A DNA stretch of 64,000 nucleotides from Rhizobium rhizogenes (GCF_002005205.3 NZ_CP019702.2:1988001-2052000); one strand, 5' to 3'. Shown: positions 27,544 to 37,348, counted from the stretch's first letter. Numbers and translations are program-made. Notes: generated by a model from the sequence alone, not told the origin.

Positions 27544-28857
27544 TTATTCCTGTATGAATGTTTTATTAAGCCTGTCCTGGAACGGTTTCACGAAATAGGA
27601 GAGAACGCTTCTCTCACTCGTCTGTATGAAGACTTCCGCCGGCATTCCAGGGTACAGTTTTCCGCCCGGAAGATGCTGCATCCCGATTTTATCCGGTTTG
27701 ATTCGCAGAGTGTAAAAGGATGCGCCGGTTCGGGAATCCATCTGTAGATCGGGAGCGACGACGGCGACTTCGGCAACGACATCAGGTGTCGTGCTTTGGT
27801 TGAAGGCCGTGAACCGGATGGTGACCGGCTGGCCGACGTAAATCTGGTCAATGTCTCGCGGAAGTATGTCCGCTTCGATTGCGAGGTCGTCTTTCTCAGG
27901 CACCACCAGCATCAGCACTTCGCCCGGCTGAATGACGCCGTTTATATTGTGCACGGAAAGCTGATAGACACGCCCGGCGATCGGTGAGCGAATATCAAGG
28001 CGATCCAGCTGATCGCGGGTTGCGGCAAGCCGTTCTTCGTATTCGGCGACCGTTGCCTCGACGGATGTGAGGTCTTTGGTAACTTCGGACTTGCGGTCTT
28101 CGTCGAGCTGAAGCAGCTGCAGGTCCATTTCACTCATCTTGCCCACCGTCTGGGCGCGGGCCGCCATATATTGGCCCTGCTGGCCTTCGAGGTTGGAAAG
28201 CTGCCGCTTCAAAAGATTGAGCCGCTGAAGCGTGACGAGCCCCTTGCTGTAAAGTTCCTGCGTCTTGGAAACATCCTCCTTGACGATGGCAAGCTCGTTT
28301 TCGGTTGCCTCAACCTGAACGGCCATACCTCGCGCCTCATCAAGAAGTTGCTCCTTGCGCGTTGCCAGCTGTTTTTTCATGCCGGTCAGTGCACTGAGGC
28401 GGCTGTTGAAAAGGCCCTGTTCGCTATCGATGAATGTCCTGGCGGCTTTTGGATTGGTCAATTCCACCAGATCTTCCGGCACGGTAAAAGACGTGGCCTC
28501 GGTAATTTCGGCGCGCAGGCGCGCGCGGCGCGAATAAAGCTGCGCAAGCGTGTTCTCGACGATGGATAAATTGGCCTGGACGATCGTATCGCTCAGCCGC
28601 AGCAATATCTGCCCTGCATCGACCCTGTCACCTTCGGCGACCTTGATCTCGCTGACGATTCCGCCGGAAAGATGCTGGATTTTCTTGGAATTGCCTTCGA
28701 CGACGACCCGCCCGGTGGCGACGACGGCGCCGGCAAGCTTTGCCATGGCCGCCCAGCCGCCCAATCCGACGAGCAGTCCGATGGCGAGAACCATCACGGC
28801 CGCGGAGTGCCTTATGAGGGACGCATGTGTCACGCCGGCTTTTTCCTGCTCACCCAT
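27544..28857 (-). CDS. Type I secretion membrane fusion protein (HlyD/PrsE family)
   Basis: A 437-residue adaptor with cytoplasmic N-terminus, one membrane helix (about 18-42, VMVLAIGLLVGLGGWAAMA), a biotinyl/lipoyl half (KKIQHLSGGIVSEIKVAEGDRVDAGQILLRL), a long coiled coil (about 85-270) and C-terminal beta-barrel (AIEADILPRDIDQIYVGQPVTIRFTAFNQ). Its start overlaps the end of the exporter gene by 8 bp. It links the exporter to a TolC-like channel. Confidence 0.92.
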   Translation of the reverse strand: MGEQEKAGVTHASLIRHSAAVMVLAIGLLVGLGGWAAMAKLAGAVVATGRVVVEGNSKKIQHLSGGIVSEIKVAEGDRVDAGQILLRLSDTIVQANLSIVENTLAQLYSRRARLRAEITEATSFTVPEDLVELTNPKAARTFIDSEQGLFNSRLSALTGMKKQLATRKEQLLDEARGMAVQVEATENELAIVKEDVSKTQELYSKGLVTLQRLNLLKRQLSNLEGQQGQYMAARAQTVGKMSEMDLQLLQLDEDRKSEVTKDLTSVEATVAEYEERLAATRDQLDRLDIRSPIAGRVYQLSVHNINGVIQPGEVLMLVVPEKDDLAIEADILPRDIDQIYVGQPVTIRFTAFNQSTTPDVVAEVAVVAPDLQMDSRTGASFYTLRIKPDKIGMQHLPGGKLYPGMPAEVFIQTSERSVLSYFVKPFQDRLNKTFIQE

Positions 28858-30586
28858 TTTCGCTCACCCGGTTTTCGATCTTGCGTGTTTCTTCCTCCGC
28901 TGCCGGCACCTGATGCAGGTTCTGCCGCAGGATTTGGGCCAGCACCTCTTCCTTGGTGCCGAAACGAAGCATCCGGCCGCCGCTCATCACCATGACGAGA
29001 TTGACGCTTTCGATGGCGCTGGGGCGATGGGCGATGACGACGACGATGCCGCCTCGCGCCCGGATGTCGCCGATGGCATTGCGCAGGGCCATTTCGCCTT
29101 CGCTGTCCAGATTGGAGTTCGGTTCATCGAGAAGTACAAAGAACGGTTCGCCAAAAAGCGCGCGTGCGAGGCCGATGCGCTGTTTCTGCCCGCCCGACAA
29201 AGCCTCGCCGCGGTCACCGATATAGGTGTCGTAACCATTGGGCAGGTTCAAAATCAGCTCATGAACCTGCGCTGCCTTGGCCGCGGCAACGATGGCTTCC
29301 GCTGTCGCCTCGCGGTCGAAGCGGGCGATGTTCTGCGCCACCGTTCCCGGCATCAGCTCCACCTGCTGGGGCATGTAACCGATGGATTTGCCGAGAACCT
29401 CGAAATCCCACTGGTTCAAGGCGGCGCCATCGAAGCGCACGGAACCGCGCTCATAGGGCCAGATACCCGTCATCAGGCGCGCCAGCGTCGATTTTCCGGA
29501 GGCGCTCGGGCCGATGATGCCAAGGCCGTCGCCCGCATTCAGCGTGAAGGAAATATCGGCGACCGTGTCGCGCGCGCCATTGGGCGGCCCACCCGTCACG
29601 CGGTCGATCGCGACGGTATATTGCGGTCGCGGCAAAGAAAGCGGTGCGGCTGGCTCCGGCACCAGTTCAAGAAATTCGTTGATCCGTTTCCAGCCCTGTC
29701 GGGCCGCCATGAAACTGCGCCAGTTGGCGATGGCATGTTCGACGGGGCCGAGCGCCTTCGCCGAGAGGATCGAGCCTGCGATGATGCTGCCCGCCGACGC
29801 ATTGCCCTCTATGACCAGCACGGCGCCGATCGCCATGACGCCGGATTGCAGCAGCAGCCGGAATGTCCGCGAAATCGCGCCGAGCGTTCCCGCCGTATCG
29901 GATGTCGACAGGGTGATGCTGCGATATTGGGAATGCAGATCGTTCCACATCGCCGTCACCGACCCCATCATTCCCATGGTCTTGATGGACTCGATGTTAC
30001 GCTGACTGTTGCCGACGAGCGCGTTTCTCTGTCCGCGTGCGGCATAGGCCTGTTTGGTCGCTTTTTCGGTGAGCCAATTGGTCAGAAGCGTTAATACGAC
30101 AAGAATGGCGGCGCCGCCAAGCACCGCAAAACCGATCCACGGGTGCAGGGCAAAGCAGATCAGCAGATATATGGGCAACCAGGGAATATCAAAAAATGCT
30201 CCCGGTCCGGGGCCGGAGAGAAACTGGCGTATCTGGTCGAGATCGCCGACGATCTGCAACCCGTCGATCCTGGTGGAGGCAAGGAGTGGGGCGCCGATCG
30301 ACGCCCGGAAGAGCCGTTGATTGAGCGTGTCGTCCATATCGTCGGAGATGCGTGCCAATATCCGGCTGCGCAGCATATCGAAGCCCATCAGAAATGCGTA
30401 GAGAATGATGAGGAGAACAACCAGCGCCACAAGCGACGGGATGCTCTTGCTGGGCAAGATGCGATCGTAAACCTCCAGCATGAAAAGCGAGCCGGAAAGA
30501 TTAAGTATGTTCATCAATGCGCTGGCGAGGCCGACGGCAAAAAAGGCGCGCTTATTTTTTGTTAAAAAAGAATTAAATATAAACAT
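28850..30586 (-). CDS. Type I secretion ABC exporter (PrtD/PrsD family)
   Basis: A 578-residue fused permease-ATPase. The N-terminal membrane domain (about 1-300) begins FFAVGLASALMNILNLSGSLFMLEVYDRILPSKSIPSLV, a PrtD-family hallmark. The ATPase has Walker A GPSASGKST, signature LSGGQKQR and Walker B FFVLLDEPNSNLDSEG. The ATG at 30586 has AGGTG upstream and gives family length. First gene of the exporter-adaptor pair; the RTX protein at 26.4 kb is its likely cargo. Confidence 0.93.
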   Translation of the reverse strand: MFIFNSFLTKNKRAFFAVGLASALMNILNLSGSLFMLEVYDRILPSKSIPSLVALVVLLIILYAFLMGFDMLRSRILARISDDMDDTLNQRLFRASIGAPLLASTRIDGLQIVGDLDQIRQFLSGPGPGAFFDIPWLPIYLLICFALHPWIGFAVLGGAAILVVLTLLTNWLTEKATKQAYAARGQRNALVGNSQRNIESIKTMGMMGSVTAMWNDLHSQYRSITLSTSDTAGTLGAISRTFRLLLQSGVMAIGAVLVIEGNASAGSIIAGSILSAKALGPVEHAIANWRSFMAARQGWKRINEFLELVPEPAAPLSLPRPQYTVAIDRVTGGPPNGARDTVADISFTLNAGDGLGIIGPSASGKSTLARLMTGIWPYERGSVRFDGAALNQWDFEVLGKSIGYMPQQVELMPGTVAQNIARFDREATAEAIVAAAKAAQVHELILNLPNGYDTYIGDRGEALSGGQKQRIGLARALFGEPFFVLLDEPNSNLDSEGEMALRNAIGDIRARGGIVVVIAHRPSAIESVNLVMVMSGGRMLRFGTKEEVLAQILRQNLHQVPAAEEETRKIENRVSENG

Positions 30587-30872
30587 ATAAACACCTAAAA
30601 CTGTACGAAAGTCGCACAATAAACAAGATTAGGCAATGCTATTTGAGAATGAACTGGAAAGATGGTCACAACGTCTTGTGAGTTGCATCTTTCCGGCAAT
30701 AAATCCGGCTAATAATTCAGGCGAGCCTTTTCGGACTTGTCCCCGGTATCTTGAAGCTCCGCCTCTGTTGAAATTGCCTGAGGCGGAAGGCTCCACCGGG
30801 CATGGTGTTCAATATGAACGCCACCGCTCGGCTGTCGGGAAGTTTTGCAGGCACATAGCGGGTCCTTGCGGC

Positions 30873-31997
30873 TCAGGCCCGTTCAGCGAGGGCAAAATTC
30901 ACGGTATCGGCAAATTCCCGCAGGAAACGTTCGCGTGAGAAGCGGGCGGCGTTGTCGATACAGGCGTTCTTGTCGAAGCGCTCGGAATTGTCGACGAATT
31001 CCTGCACGGCGGCGCAGATCGCTTCGGCTGTCTGTTCGCCGAAATAGAGACCCGTCGGCTGATTGGAGGCACCGAGTGGAATGACGGTCTCAAGCACCCC
31101 GCCTTTGCCATAGGCTATGACCGGTGTTCCGAGCGCCTGCGATTCGACCGGCACGATGCCGAAATCATCCTCCGCCGCGAAAACGAAAGCCCGGGCTTCC
31201 GCCATGTATTTATGAAGTTCCTCATTGCCGACGAAGCCGAGAATTTCGACGTTGGGCGTGGCGATTTCGCGAATACGCTTCATGTCCGGCCCGTCACCGA
31301 TGACGACCAGCCGTTTGTCCGGCATTTTCGCAAAGGCTTCGACGATCAGATGCACCTTCTTGTAGGGCACCAGCCGCGATGCTGTGACAAAATAATCGCC
31401 TTTCCAGTCGGAGGGGGAGAGGTGGGATGTGTCCACCGGCGGATAGATCACGGTGGAATCGCGCCCGTAACATTTGCGCACACGGTTGCGGATGAATTTG
31501 GAATTGACCGTCATGAGGTCGACGCCATTGGCGGTGCGAATGTCCCACATGCGGATGTAGTGGAGAATGGCGCGGGCGATCCACGAGGCGAAACCGCGCG
31601 TGAGCCTTGTTTCTTTCAGGTACTGGTGCTGAAGATCCCAGGCGTAACGGATGGGGCTGTGGATATAGGAGACGTGGAACTGGCCCGGCCCGGTTATGAC
31701 GCCTTTGGCGACGGCATAGCTTGAGGAGATCACCAGATCATAGCCGCTGAGATCGAACTGCTCGATGGCGAGCGGCATGAGCGGCAGATAGGACCGATAT
31801 TTTTTTCGGGCGAAGGGTAGTTTCTGGATGAAGGAGGTGTTGACGGCGCGGCCTCCGAGAAATCCCCGGTCGCGCTCGCTCATGAAATCCACCAGGCAAT
31901 AAAGATCCGCCTGCGGATAAATCTCGAGAAGGTTGTGAAGCACCTTTTCAGCCCCACCCCTGTCGGTGAGCCAGTCATGGACGATTGCCGTCTTCAT
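30873..31997 (-). CDS. GT4-family glycosyltransferase
   Basis: A 374-residue GT-B glycosyltransferase. The N-terminal half starts KTAIVHDWLTDRGGAEKVLHNLLEIYPQADLYCLVDF, typical of WbaZ/mannosyltransferase-like enzymes. The C-terminal donor domain includes ASRLVPYKKVHLIVEAF, VVIGDGPDMKRI and the acidic motif AEDDFGIVPVESQALGTPVIAYGKGG. The ATG at 31997 follows GAGGAAATT; the frame is open much further upstream but without a start signal or conserved sequence. It probably adds a sugar, perhaps mannose, during surface polysaccharide synthesis. Confidence 0.88.
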   Translation of the reverse strand: MKTAIVHDWLTDRGGAEKVLHNLLEIYPQADLYCLVDFMSERDRGFLGGRAVNTSFIQKLPFARKKYRSYLPLMPLAIEQFDLSGYDLVISSSYAVAKGVITGPGQFHVSYIHSPIRYAWDLQHQYLKETRLTRGFASWIARAILHYIRMWDIRTANGVDLMTVNSKFIRNRVRKCYGRDSTVIYPPVDTSHLSPSDWKGDYFVTASRLVPYKKVHLIVEAFAKMPDKRLVVIGDGPDMKRIREIATPNVEILGFVGNEELHKYMAEARAFVFAAEDDFGIVPVESQALGTPVIAYGKGGVLETVIPLGASNQPTGLYFGEQTAEAICAAVQEFVDNSERFDKNACIDNAARFSRERFLREFADTVNFALAERA

Positions 31998-32341
31998 AAT
32001 TTCCTCAATAATATCAACGTAATAAAAATTTATAATCCGCCCTGGACGAAAACTCGGCGGTGTAGAATGTCGTATGTGTCTCGAGGCCCTGAAAAAGCGG
32101 CGGCGGGAGACGGATGAAAAGAAAAATAATATCTGTGCTAGGCGATGTCTGTCGGAATCTGGTCTTTGTCTGATCCTCAATAGCAGTTTGTTCGCAAATG
32201 CGAAATATCCCGGCCTCCTGATTCTCCGTTTCCCTGACGGGAAGGGGCAGCCCTTATTTCCGAAAGCTTCATTTTTAACCCCGGTGAGCCTCGCCTGCCG
32301 GCACGTCGCTCCGCGATTTCCAACATCTCGCGATGAGGTGA
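31998..32341. other. Divergent intergenic region between glycosyltransferase and peptide-type ABC operon
   Basis: About 340 bp with no convincing gene. It should hold the promoter of the leftward glycosyltransferase gene. The promoter and operator-like elements of the rightward operon begin just beyond its right end. Confidence 0.5.
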
Positions 32342-32369
32342 TTGACAAGGCGTCTTATCAAGATATTCT
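32342..32369 (+). promoter_or_regulatory. Predicted promoter of the peptide-type ABC/amidohydrolase operon
   Basis: TTGACA at 32342 and TATTCT at 32364 are 16 bases apart, a good sigma-70 match about 65 bp upstream of the first gene's start codon. Confidence 0.55.
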
Positions 32370-32381
32370 GTTATAAAGATG

Positions 32382-32398
32382 CATATAACATAATAATG
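32382..32398. promoter_or_regulatory. Operator-like motif shared with the IclR/SelA-like promoter region
   Basis: On the minus strand this reads CATTATTATGTTATATG, close to CATTATTATGGCATATATG at 38720-38738. It lies just downstream of the predicted -10, a repressor position. It also forms part of a TGTTAT-N10-ATAACA inverted repeat (32369-32390). Confidence 0.5.
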
Positions 32399-32435
32399 GA
32401 ACATCAAATTGGAACAAAGAGCTGGGAGCTTGACC

Positions 32436-33962
32436 ATGAGACGTAAGATTGCATTTCTCGCCACCGCCGCGCTGTTGCTGGCGCCGGGTGTGATGATGGC
32501 CGCGGAGAAGGGGGGCGTCATCAATGTCGCGACGATCGGCGAGCCGCCGACACTCGACCCCATGGCCTCGACGGCCGATCTGGTCGGCATCGTCACGCAG
32601 CATATTTTCGAGACGCTCTACACCTTCGACAAGGGCTGGAAGGCGACGCCGCTTCTGGCCGAAAGCCTGCCCGAGATCAGCGCGGATGGCAAAACCTACA
32701 CAATCAAGCTCAGGCAGGGCATCAAGTTTCATGATGGCAGCGATATGACCTCGGAAGATGTCGTCGCCTCGCTTGGCCGCTGGATGAAGATTGCCTCGCG
32801 CGGCAAGCAGGCGGCTGGTTTCATCGACACTATTTCCGCCCCTGACGCTGCAACGGTGACGATCACCCTCAAGCAGCCCTATGCGCCGCTGACTTCTCTG
32901 CTCGCTTTCAACAATTCGGCGGCCATCATCCTGCCGGCGGAAAAGCAGGCCGAACCGATGGCCGAATTTGTCGGCACCGGCCCCTATATGCTGAAGGAGC
33001 GCAAGGCGGACCAATATATCCAGCTCGTGCGTTTCGATGGTTACAAATCGCGCGATGGTGAAAGCGATGGCTATGGTGGCGCGCGCCACCAATATCTCGA
33101 TGAAATCCGTTTCGTTCCGGTTCCGGATGCGAATACCCGTGTCGAAGCCGCCGTTTCCGGGCAATATGATTATGTCGATTCCATTCCGGTGGAATCCTTC
33201 GACAGGGTGAAGTCTTCCTCCGCATCGCAGCCGCTGATGCTGAAGCCCTTCGGTTACCCGGTCTTCGTGTTCAATACCAAGGAAGGTCTTTCTTCCAAGC
33301 TCGAGGTCCGCAAGGCGGTAACTGAAGCGTTGAACATGGAAGACATGCTGGCTGCCGCTTTCGGCAGCACGGATTTTTATGCGCTGGACGGCGCCTATTA
33401 CCCCGACAATTTCTCCTGGCACACGGAAGAGGGTGTCGAGGGCAATTATAACGTCGGCAACCCGGAAGCCGCCGCTGAAAAGCTGAAGGCTGCCGGTTAT
33501 AATGGCGAGCCGCTGCGCATCCTCACCAGCCGCCAATACGAGTTCCATTACAAGATGGCGCAGGTTGCCGCGGAATATCTGAAGCTGGCCGGCTTCAAGG
33601 TGGATATGCAGGTGGTGGATTGGGCGACCCTGACGCAGCGTCGCGCCGATCCGAAGCTCTGGGATATCTACATCACTCACAGCCCCTTCCTGCCGGAACC
33701 GGCGCTGATCGGCGCGCTCTCCACCGGCTCGCCGGGCTGGTGGGACACGCCGGCACGCAAGGCAGCGGTTGATGCCTTCACCTCGGAGGCCGATCCGGAC
33801 AAGCGCGTCGCGCTCTGGGCCAATGTGCAGAAGACGATGTATGCCGAACTGCCGCTCATCAAGATCGGTGATTTCAACGCGGTGGCGGCGAAATCCAACA
33901 AGCTTGATGGTGTCGACCCGGCTCCGTGGCCGTATTTCTGGAACGCTTCGGTTACGAAATAG
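32436..33962 (+). CDS. ABC transporter substrate-binding protein, oligopeptide family (SBP_bac_5)
   Basis: A 508-residue DppA/OppA-type periplasmic protein with a signal peptide (about 1-22, MMA-AEKGG). Family segments: VATIGEPPTLDPMASTADLVGIVTQHIFETLYTFD and LAESLPEISADGKTYTIKLRQGIKFHDGSDMTSEDVVASLGRWM. The ATG at 32436 has GGGAG upstream. The protein heads an operon with two permeases and catabolic enzymes; the ATPase gene is at 40.2 kb. The ligand may be an acylated amino acid or peptide-like compound, inferred from the amidohydrolase. Confidence 0.9.
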   Translation: MRRKIAFLATAALLLAPGVMMAAEKGGVINVATIGEPPTLDPMASTADLVGIVTQHIFETLYTFDKGWKATPLLAESLPEISADGKTYTIKLRQGIKFHDGSDMTSEDVVASLGRWMKIASRGKQAAGFIDTISAPDAATVTITLKQPYAPLTSLLAFNNSAAIILPAEKQAEPMAEFVGTGPYMLKERKADQYIQLVRFDGYKSRDGESDGYGGARHQYLDEIRFVPVPDANTRVEAAVSGQYDYVDSIPVESFDRVKSSSASQPLMLKPFGYPVFVFNTKEGLSSKLEVRKAVTEALNMEDMLAAAFGSTDFYALDGAYYPDNFSWHTEEGVEGNYNVGNPEAAAEKLKAAGYNGEPLRILTSRQYEFHYKMAQVAAEYLKLAGFKVDMQVVDWATLTQRRADPKLWDIYITHSPFLPEPALIGALSTGSPGWWDTPARKAAVDAFTSEADPDKRVALWANVQKTMYAELPLIKIGDFNAVAAKSNKLDGVDPAPWPYFWNASVTK

Positions 33963-34003
33963 GATCAGCTTGGTCTCGGGGTGCTGGGTGCTACGGCTGC
34001 ACC

Positions 34004-34117
34004 CCGTCATCCCGGCCTTGAGCCGGGATCCAGCGCGATCAAGTCCTTGATCGCAAGGGATTCTTTTACCACGCCGACGCGTGGTAGCTGGATGCCGGAT
34101 CAAGTCCGGCATGACGG
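34004..34117. repeat. Intergenic palindromic repeat between binding protein and permease genes
   Basis: Ends are inverted copies: CCGTCATCCCGGCCTTGAGC at left and GGATCAAGTCCGGCATGACGG-type sequence at right (offset by a few mismatches). Each end contains its own short hairpin (CCCGGCcttgaGCCGGG; GCCGGAtcaaGTCCGGC). This resembles a dispersed rhizobial palindromic element and could lower expression of the downstream permeases relative to the binding protein. Confidence 0.75.
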
Positions 34118-34225
34118 AAGTAAGCGTTTTCCTGACCCTGAGTGCCGGAGGTGTCGGCATTCATCTTTAACTCAATTCAACCGTCGCCTGGTCGCGGCCC
34201 ATCACGCGCTTCGGAGCTTTCATAC

Positions 34226-35167
34226 GTGATACGGTATATTTTCCAAAGACTTGCGGGAATGATCGTGGTGATGTTCCTCGTCGTCACCATCGTTTTCATC
34301 ATCCTGCGCGTCACCCCCGGAGACCCGGCCGCCGTGATGCTGGGGCCGGATGCCTCGGCGCAGGATATTGCGCAGCTGCGCAGCCGGCTCGGCCTCGATC
34401 AGTCGCTTGGCGTGCAATATGTCTATTATATCGGCCAATTGCTGAAGGGCGACCTTGGCCAGTCGATCTTTCTCAACATGCCGGTTGGATCGGCCCTGCT
34501 GGACCGGGCCGAGCCGACCTTCTTCCTGACGATCTTTTCGCTGCTGATTGCCAGCGTCATCGCGCTGCCCATCGGCATCTACGCCGCTTACCGGCGCGGT
34601 TCCTTCGTGGATCAGGCTGCCACAACCATTGCAATGCTGGCGGCGAGCATTCCGAGCTTCTGGCTCGGCCTCATCCTCATGCAGGTCTTTGCCGTGCGGT
34701 TCGATATGTTTCCGGTGTCGGGTTATGGCGGGCCGGGCGCGAGCTTCCTCGAACGGATGTACCACCTGACCCTGCCGGCCATCGCGCTCGGCCTCGTTTC
34801 CTCCGCCCTCATTCTGCGCTTCACCCGCGCCTCGATGCTGGATGTTCTCGGCGACGATTATGTCCGCACCGCCAGAGCCAAGGGCGTCAAGGAGCGCCGG
34901 GTGGTGATGAAACATGCGCTGAAGAATGCGCTCATTCCCATCCTCACCGTGCTTGGCCTCACCGCCGCCGTGCTGATTTCCGGCGCGGTGGTAACGGAAA
35001 CCGTCTTCGGCCTGCCGGGTGTCGGCAATCTTGTCGTCTCAGCCGTGCTGCGGCGGGATTATCCGGTCATTCAGGGCGCGCTTCTCATCATCGCCGGGCT
35101 TTACGTGCTCATCAATTTTGCAATCGACATGCTTTATTTGCTGGTCGATCCGAGGGTTCGTTACTGA
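34226..35167 (+). CDS. ABC transporter permease, DppB type
   Basis: A 313-residue peptide-class permease beginning IRYIFQRLAGMIVVMFLVVTIVFIILRVTPGDPAAVMLGPDASAQDI, with six hydrophobic segments and the EAA-like loop DVLGDDYVRTARAKGVKERRVVMKHALKNALIPILTVLG. A GTG start at 34226 is chosen: GGAG lies 10 bases upstream and it gives the usual N-terminus. The dppC-type gene overlaps its stop by one base (TGATG). Confidence 0.91.
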   Translation: MIRYIFQRLAGMIVVMFLVVTIVFIILRVTPGDPAAVMLGPDASAQDIAQLRSRLGLDQSLGVQYVYYIGQLLKGDLGQSIFLNMPVGSALLDRAEPTFFLTIFSLLIASVIALPIGIYAAYRRGSFVDQAATTIAMLAASIPSFWLGLILMQVFAVRFDMFPVSGYGGPGASFLERMYHLTLPAIALGLVSSALILRFTRASMLDVLGDDYVRTARAKGVKERRVVMKHALKNALIPILTVLGLTAAVLISGAVVTETVFGLPGVGNLVVSAVLRRDYPVIQGALLIIAGLYVLINFAIDMLYLLVDPRVRY

Positions 35168-36042
35168 TGGCCGATATTGTTTCCACCACCCCGCCGGCGC
35201 GCAACCCGACCATCCTGTTCATTCGGCGTTTGTTGAAGCGCAAGACGGTCGCTGCCGGTCTTATCGTTCTCGTCGTCTTCGTGCTGCTTGCCGTTTTTGC
35301 GCCGATGATTGCGCCTTACTCGCCGTCGAAACTGTCGATTGTGAACCGTCTGAAGCCACCGAGTGAAATTTACTGGTTCGGCACCGACGAGTTCGGCCGC
35401 GACGTATTTTCCCGCACTATCTATGCCGGAAGGCTGTCGCTTCTGGTCGGGGCCGCCGTGGTCGCGCTTTCGGCGCTGATCGGCATCACGCTCGGCCTGC
35501 TTGCCGGTTTTTTCCAGAAGCTGGATACGCCGATTGCGCGCCTGATCGATGCGATGATGGCCTTTCCGGATATTCTGCTGGCGATTGCGCTGGTTGCAGC
35601 ACTCGGCCCGTCGCTGACGACTGTCATCATCGCGCTTGCAGTCGTTTATTCGCCGCGCCTTGCCCGCATCGTTCGCGCCTCGACGCTGGTGATCCGTGAG
35701 TTGCCCTATGTGGAGGCGGCGAAGGCGCTTGGCATTTCCACCTTCCACATCATGACGCGGCATGTGCTGCGCAATCTGGTCTCGCCCATCCTCGTGCAAT
35801 GCACCTTCCTTTTCGCCAGCGCCATGCTGGCCGAGGCGGGCCTTTCCTTTCTGGGGCTCGGTGTCAGCCCCGAAATTCCCACCTGGGGAACCATGATCTC
35901 CGCCGGCCGCCAATATATCGGCCAGGCTGACTGGATGACCTATTTCCCCGGCTTTGCCATCATTCTTTCCGTGCTGTCGCTGCAAATGGTCGGTGATGGG
36001 CTGCGGGACATGCTAGACCCAAGACTGCGAAGGGATTTGTAA
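35167..36042 (+). CDS. ABC transporter permease, DppC type
   Basis: A 291-residue permease with the OppC/DppC N-terminal cytoplasmic arm, first helix VAAGLIVLVVFVLLAVFAPMIAPYSP, the conserved WFGTDEFGRDVFSRTIYAGRLSLLVG and the EAA loop LPYVEAAKALGISTFHIMTRHVLRNLVSPI. It forms the channel with the preceding permease. It is followed after 1 bp by the amidohydrolase gene, tying transport to catabolism. Confidence 0.92.
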   Translation: MADIVSTTPPARNPTILFIRRLLKRKTVAAGLIVLVVFVLLAVFAPMIAPYSPSKLSIVNRLKPPSEIYWFGTDEFGRDVFSRTIYAGRLSLLVGAAVVALSALIGITLGLLAGFFQKLDTPIARLIDAMMAFPDILLAIALVAALGPSLTTVIIALAVVYSPRLARIVRASTLVIRELPYVEAAKALGISTFHIMTRHVLRNLVSPILVQCTFLFASAMLAEAGLSFLGLGVSPEIPTWGTMISAGRQYIGQADWMTYFPGFAIILSVLSLQMVGDGLRDMLDPRLRRDL

Positions 36043-36043
36043 T

Positions 36044-37267
36044 ATGTCGTCCGGCGAACAGGCGAAAACGCCTCTTCAAGCTCCCATTCTTCTCACCAAT
36101 GTCAAACCTGTCGGTTTCGGAAAGGGGGCGTCCCAGGCCTCGACCGATATTCTGATCGGCGGCGACGGCAAGATTGCCGCGGTAGGCTCTGCCCTGCAGG
36201 CGCCTGCGGATGCGCAGCGTATCGATGCCAAGGGCGCTTTCATCTCGCCCGGCTGGGTGGATCTGCACGTGCATATCTGGCACGGCGGCACCGATATCTC
36301 CATCCGCCCCTCCGAATGCGGGGCGGAACGCGGCGTCACGACGCTGGTGGATGCCGGTTCGGCGGGCGAGGCGAATTTCCATGGTTTCCGCGAATATATC
36401 ATCGAACCCTCGAGAGAGCGCATCAAGGCCTTTCTCAATCTCGGTTCCATCGGCCTTGTCGCCTGCAACCGGGTGCCGGAACTGCGCGACATCAAGGATA
36501 TCGACCTAGATCGTATCCTCGAATGTTACGCTGAAAACAGCGAGCATATTGTCGGCCTGAAGGTGCGGGCGAGCCATGTCATCACCGGCTCCTGGGGTGT
36601 GACGCCGGTCAAGCTCGGCAAGAAGATCGCCAAGATCCTGAAAGTGCCGATGATGGTGCATGTGGGCGAACCGCCGGCACTCTATGACGAGGTGCTGGAA
36701 ATCCTCGGCCCCGGTGATGTCGTGACCCATTGCTTCAACGGCAAGTCGGGCTCCAGCATCATGGAAGACGAGGACCTGTTCAACCTTGCCGAACGCTGCG
36801 CCGGTGAAGGCATCCGGCTGGATATCGGCCATGGCGGCGCCTCCTTCTCCTTCAAGGTGGCGGAAGCGGCGATTGCACGCGGCCTGTTGCCTTTCTCGAT
36901 CTCGACGGATTTGCATGGCCATTCGATGAATTTCCCGGTCTGGGATCTGGCGACGACCATGTCGAAGCTGCTGTCTGTCGATATGCCGTTCGAAAATGTC
37001 GTCGAGGCCGTTACCCGCAATCCGGCCTCCGTCATCCGCCTCGATATGGAAACCCGTCTCGATGTTGGCCAGCGCGCCGACTTCACCATTTTCGATCTAG
37101 TAGATTCCGATCTGGAAGCGACCGATTCAAATGGCGATGTGGCGCGCCTGACACGTCTGTTCGAGCCGCGTTACGCGGTCATCGGCACGGAAGCGATTGC
37201 CGCCAGCCGTTATATTCCAAGGGCGCGCAAGCTGGTGCGCCACAGCCATGGTTATTCCTGGCGCTGA
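36044..37267 (+). CDS. COG3964-family amidohydrolase (deacetylase-like)
   Basis: A 407-residue cytoplasmic amidohydrolase-superfamily enzyme, TIM barrel. Metal ligands are visible: H75 and H77 (DLHVHIW), probable carboxylated K173 (VGLKVRASH), H206 (MMVHVGEP), H229 (VVTHCFNG) and D289 (SISTDLHGH). Often misannotated as dihydroorotase; from memory, the Agrobacterium member (Atu3266) was shown to hydrolyse acetyl-(R)-mandelate and related acetylated compounds, with the physiological substrate unresolved. Neighbours (importer, RidA, SelA-like PLP enzyme) suggest deacylation of an imported amino-acid-like compound. Confidence 0.87.
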   Translation: MSSGEQAKTPLQAPILLTNVKPVGFGKGASQASTDILIGGDGKIAAVGSALQAPADAQRIDAKGAFISPGWVDLHVHIWHGGTDISIRPSECGAERGVTTLVDAGSAGEANFHGFREYIIEPSRERIKAFLNLGSIGLVACNRVPELRDIKDIDLDRILECYAENSEHIVGLKVRASHVITGSWGVTPVKLGKKIAKILKVPMMVHVGEPPALYDEVLEILGPGDVVTHCFNGKSGSSIMEDEDLFNLAERCAGEGIRLDIGHGGASFSFKVAEAAIARGLLPFSISTDLHGHSMNFPVWDLATTMSKLLSVDMPFENVVEAVTRNPASVIRLDMETRLDVGQRADFTIFDLVDSDLEATDSNGDVARLTRLFEPRYAVIGTEAIAASRYIPRARKLVRHSHGYSWR

Positions 37268-37348
37268 ACCCGAATGGAATGGCGGGGCATACCCTCCGCC
37301 TTCCGCAGACATTACGGGATACCCGTCCCGGCATTATGAGGAATTCGC

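Noticed and set aside
36044..37267. Annotation as dihydroorotase
   Set aside because: Although in the same superfamily, the COG3964 features and catabolic neighbours argue against pyrimidine synthesis.
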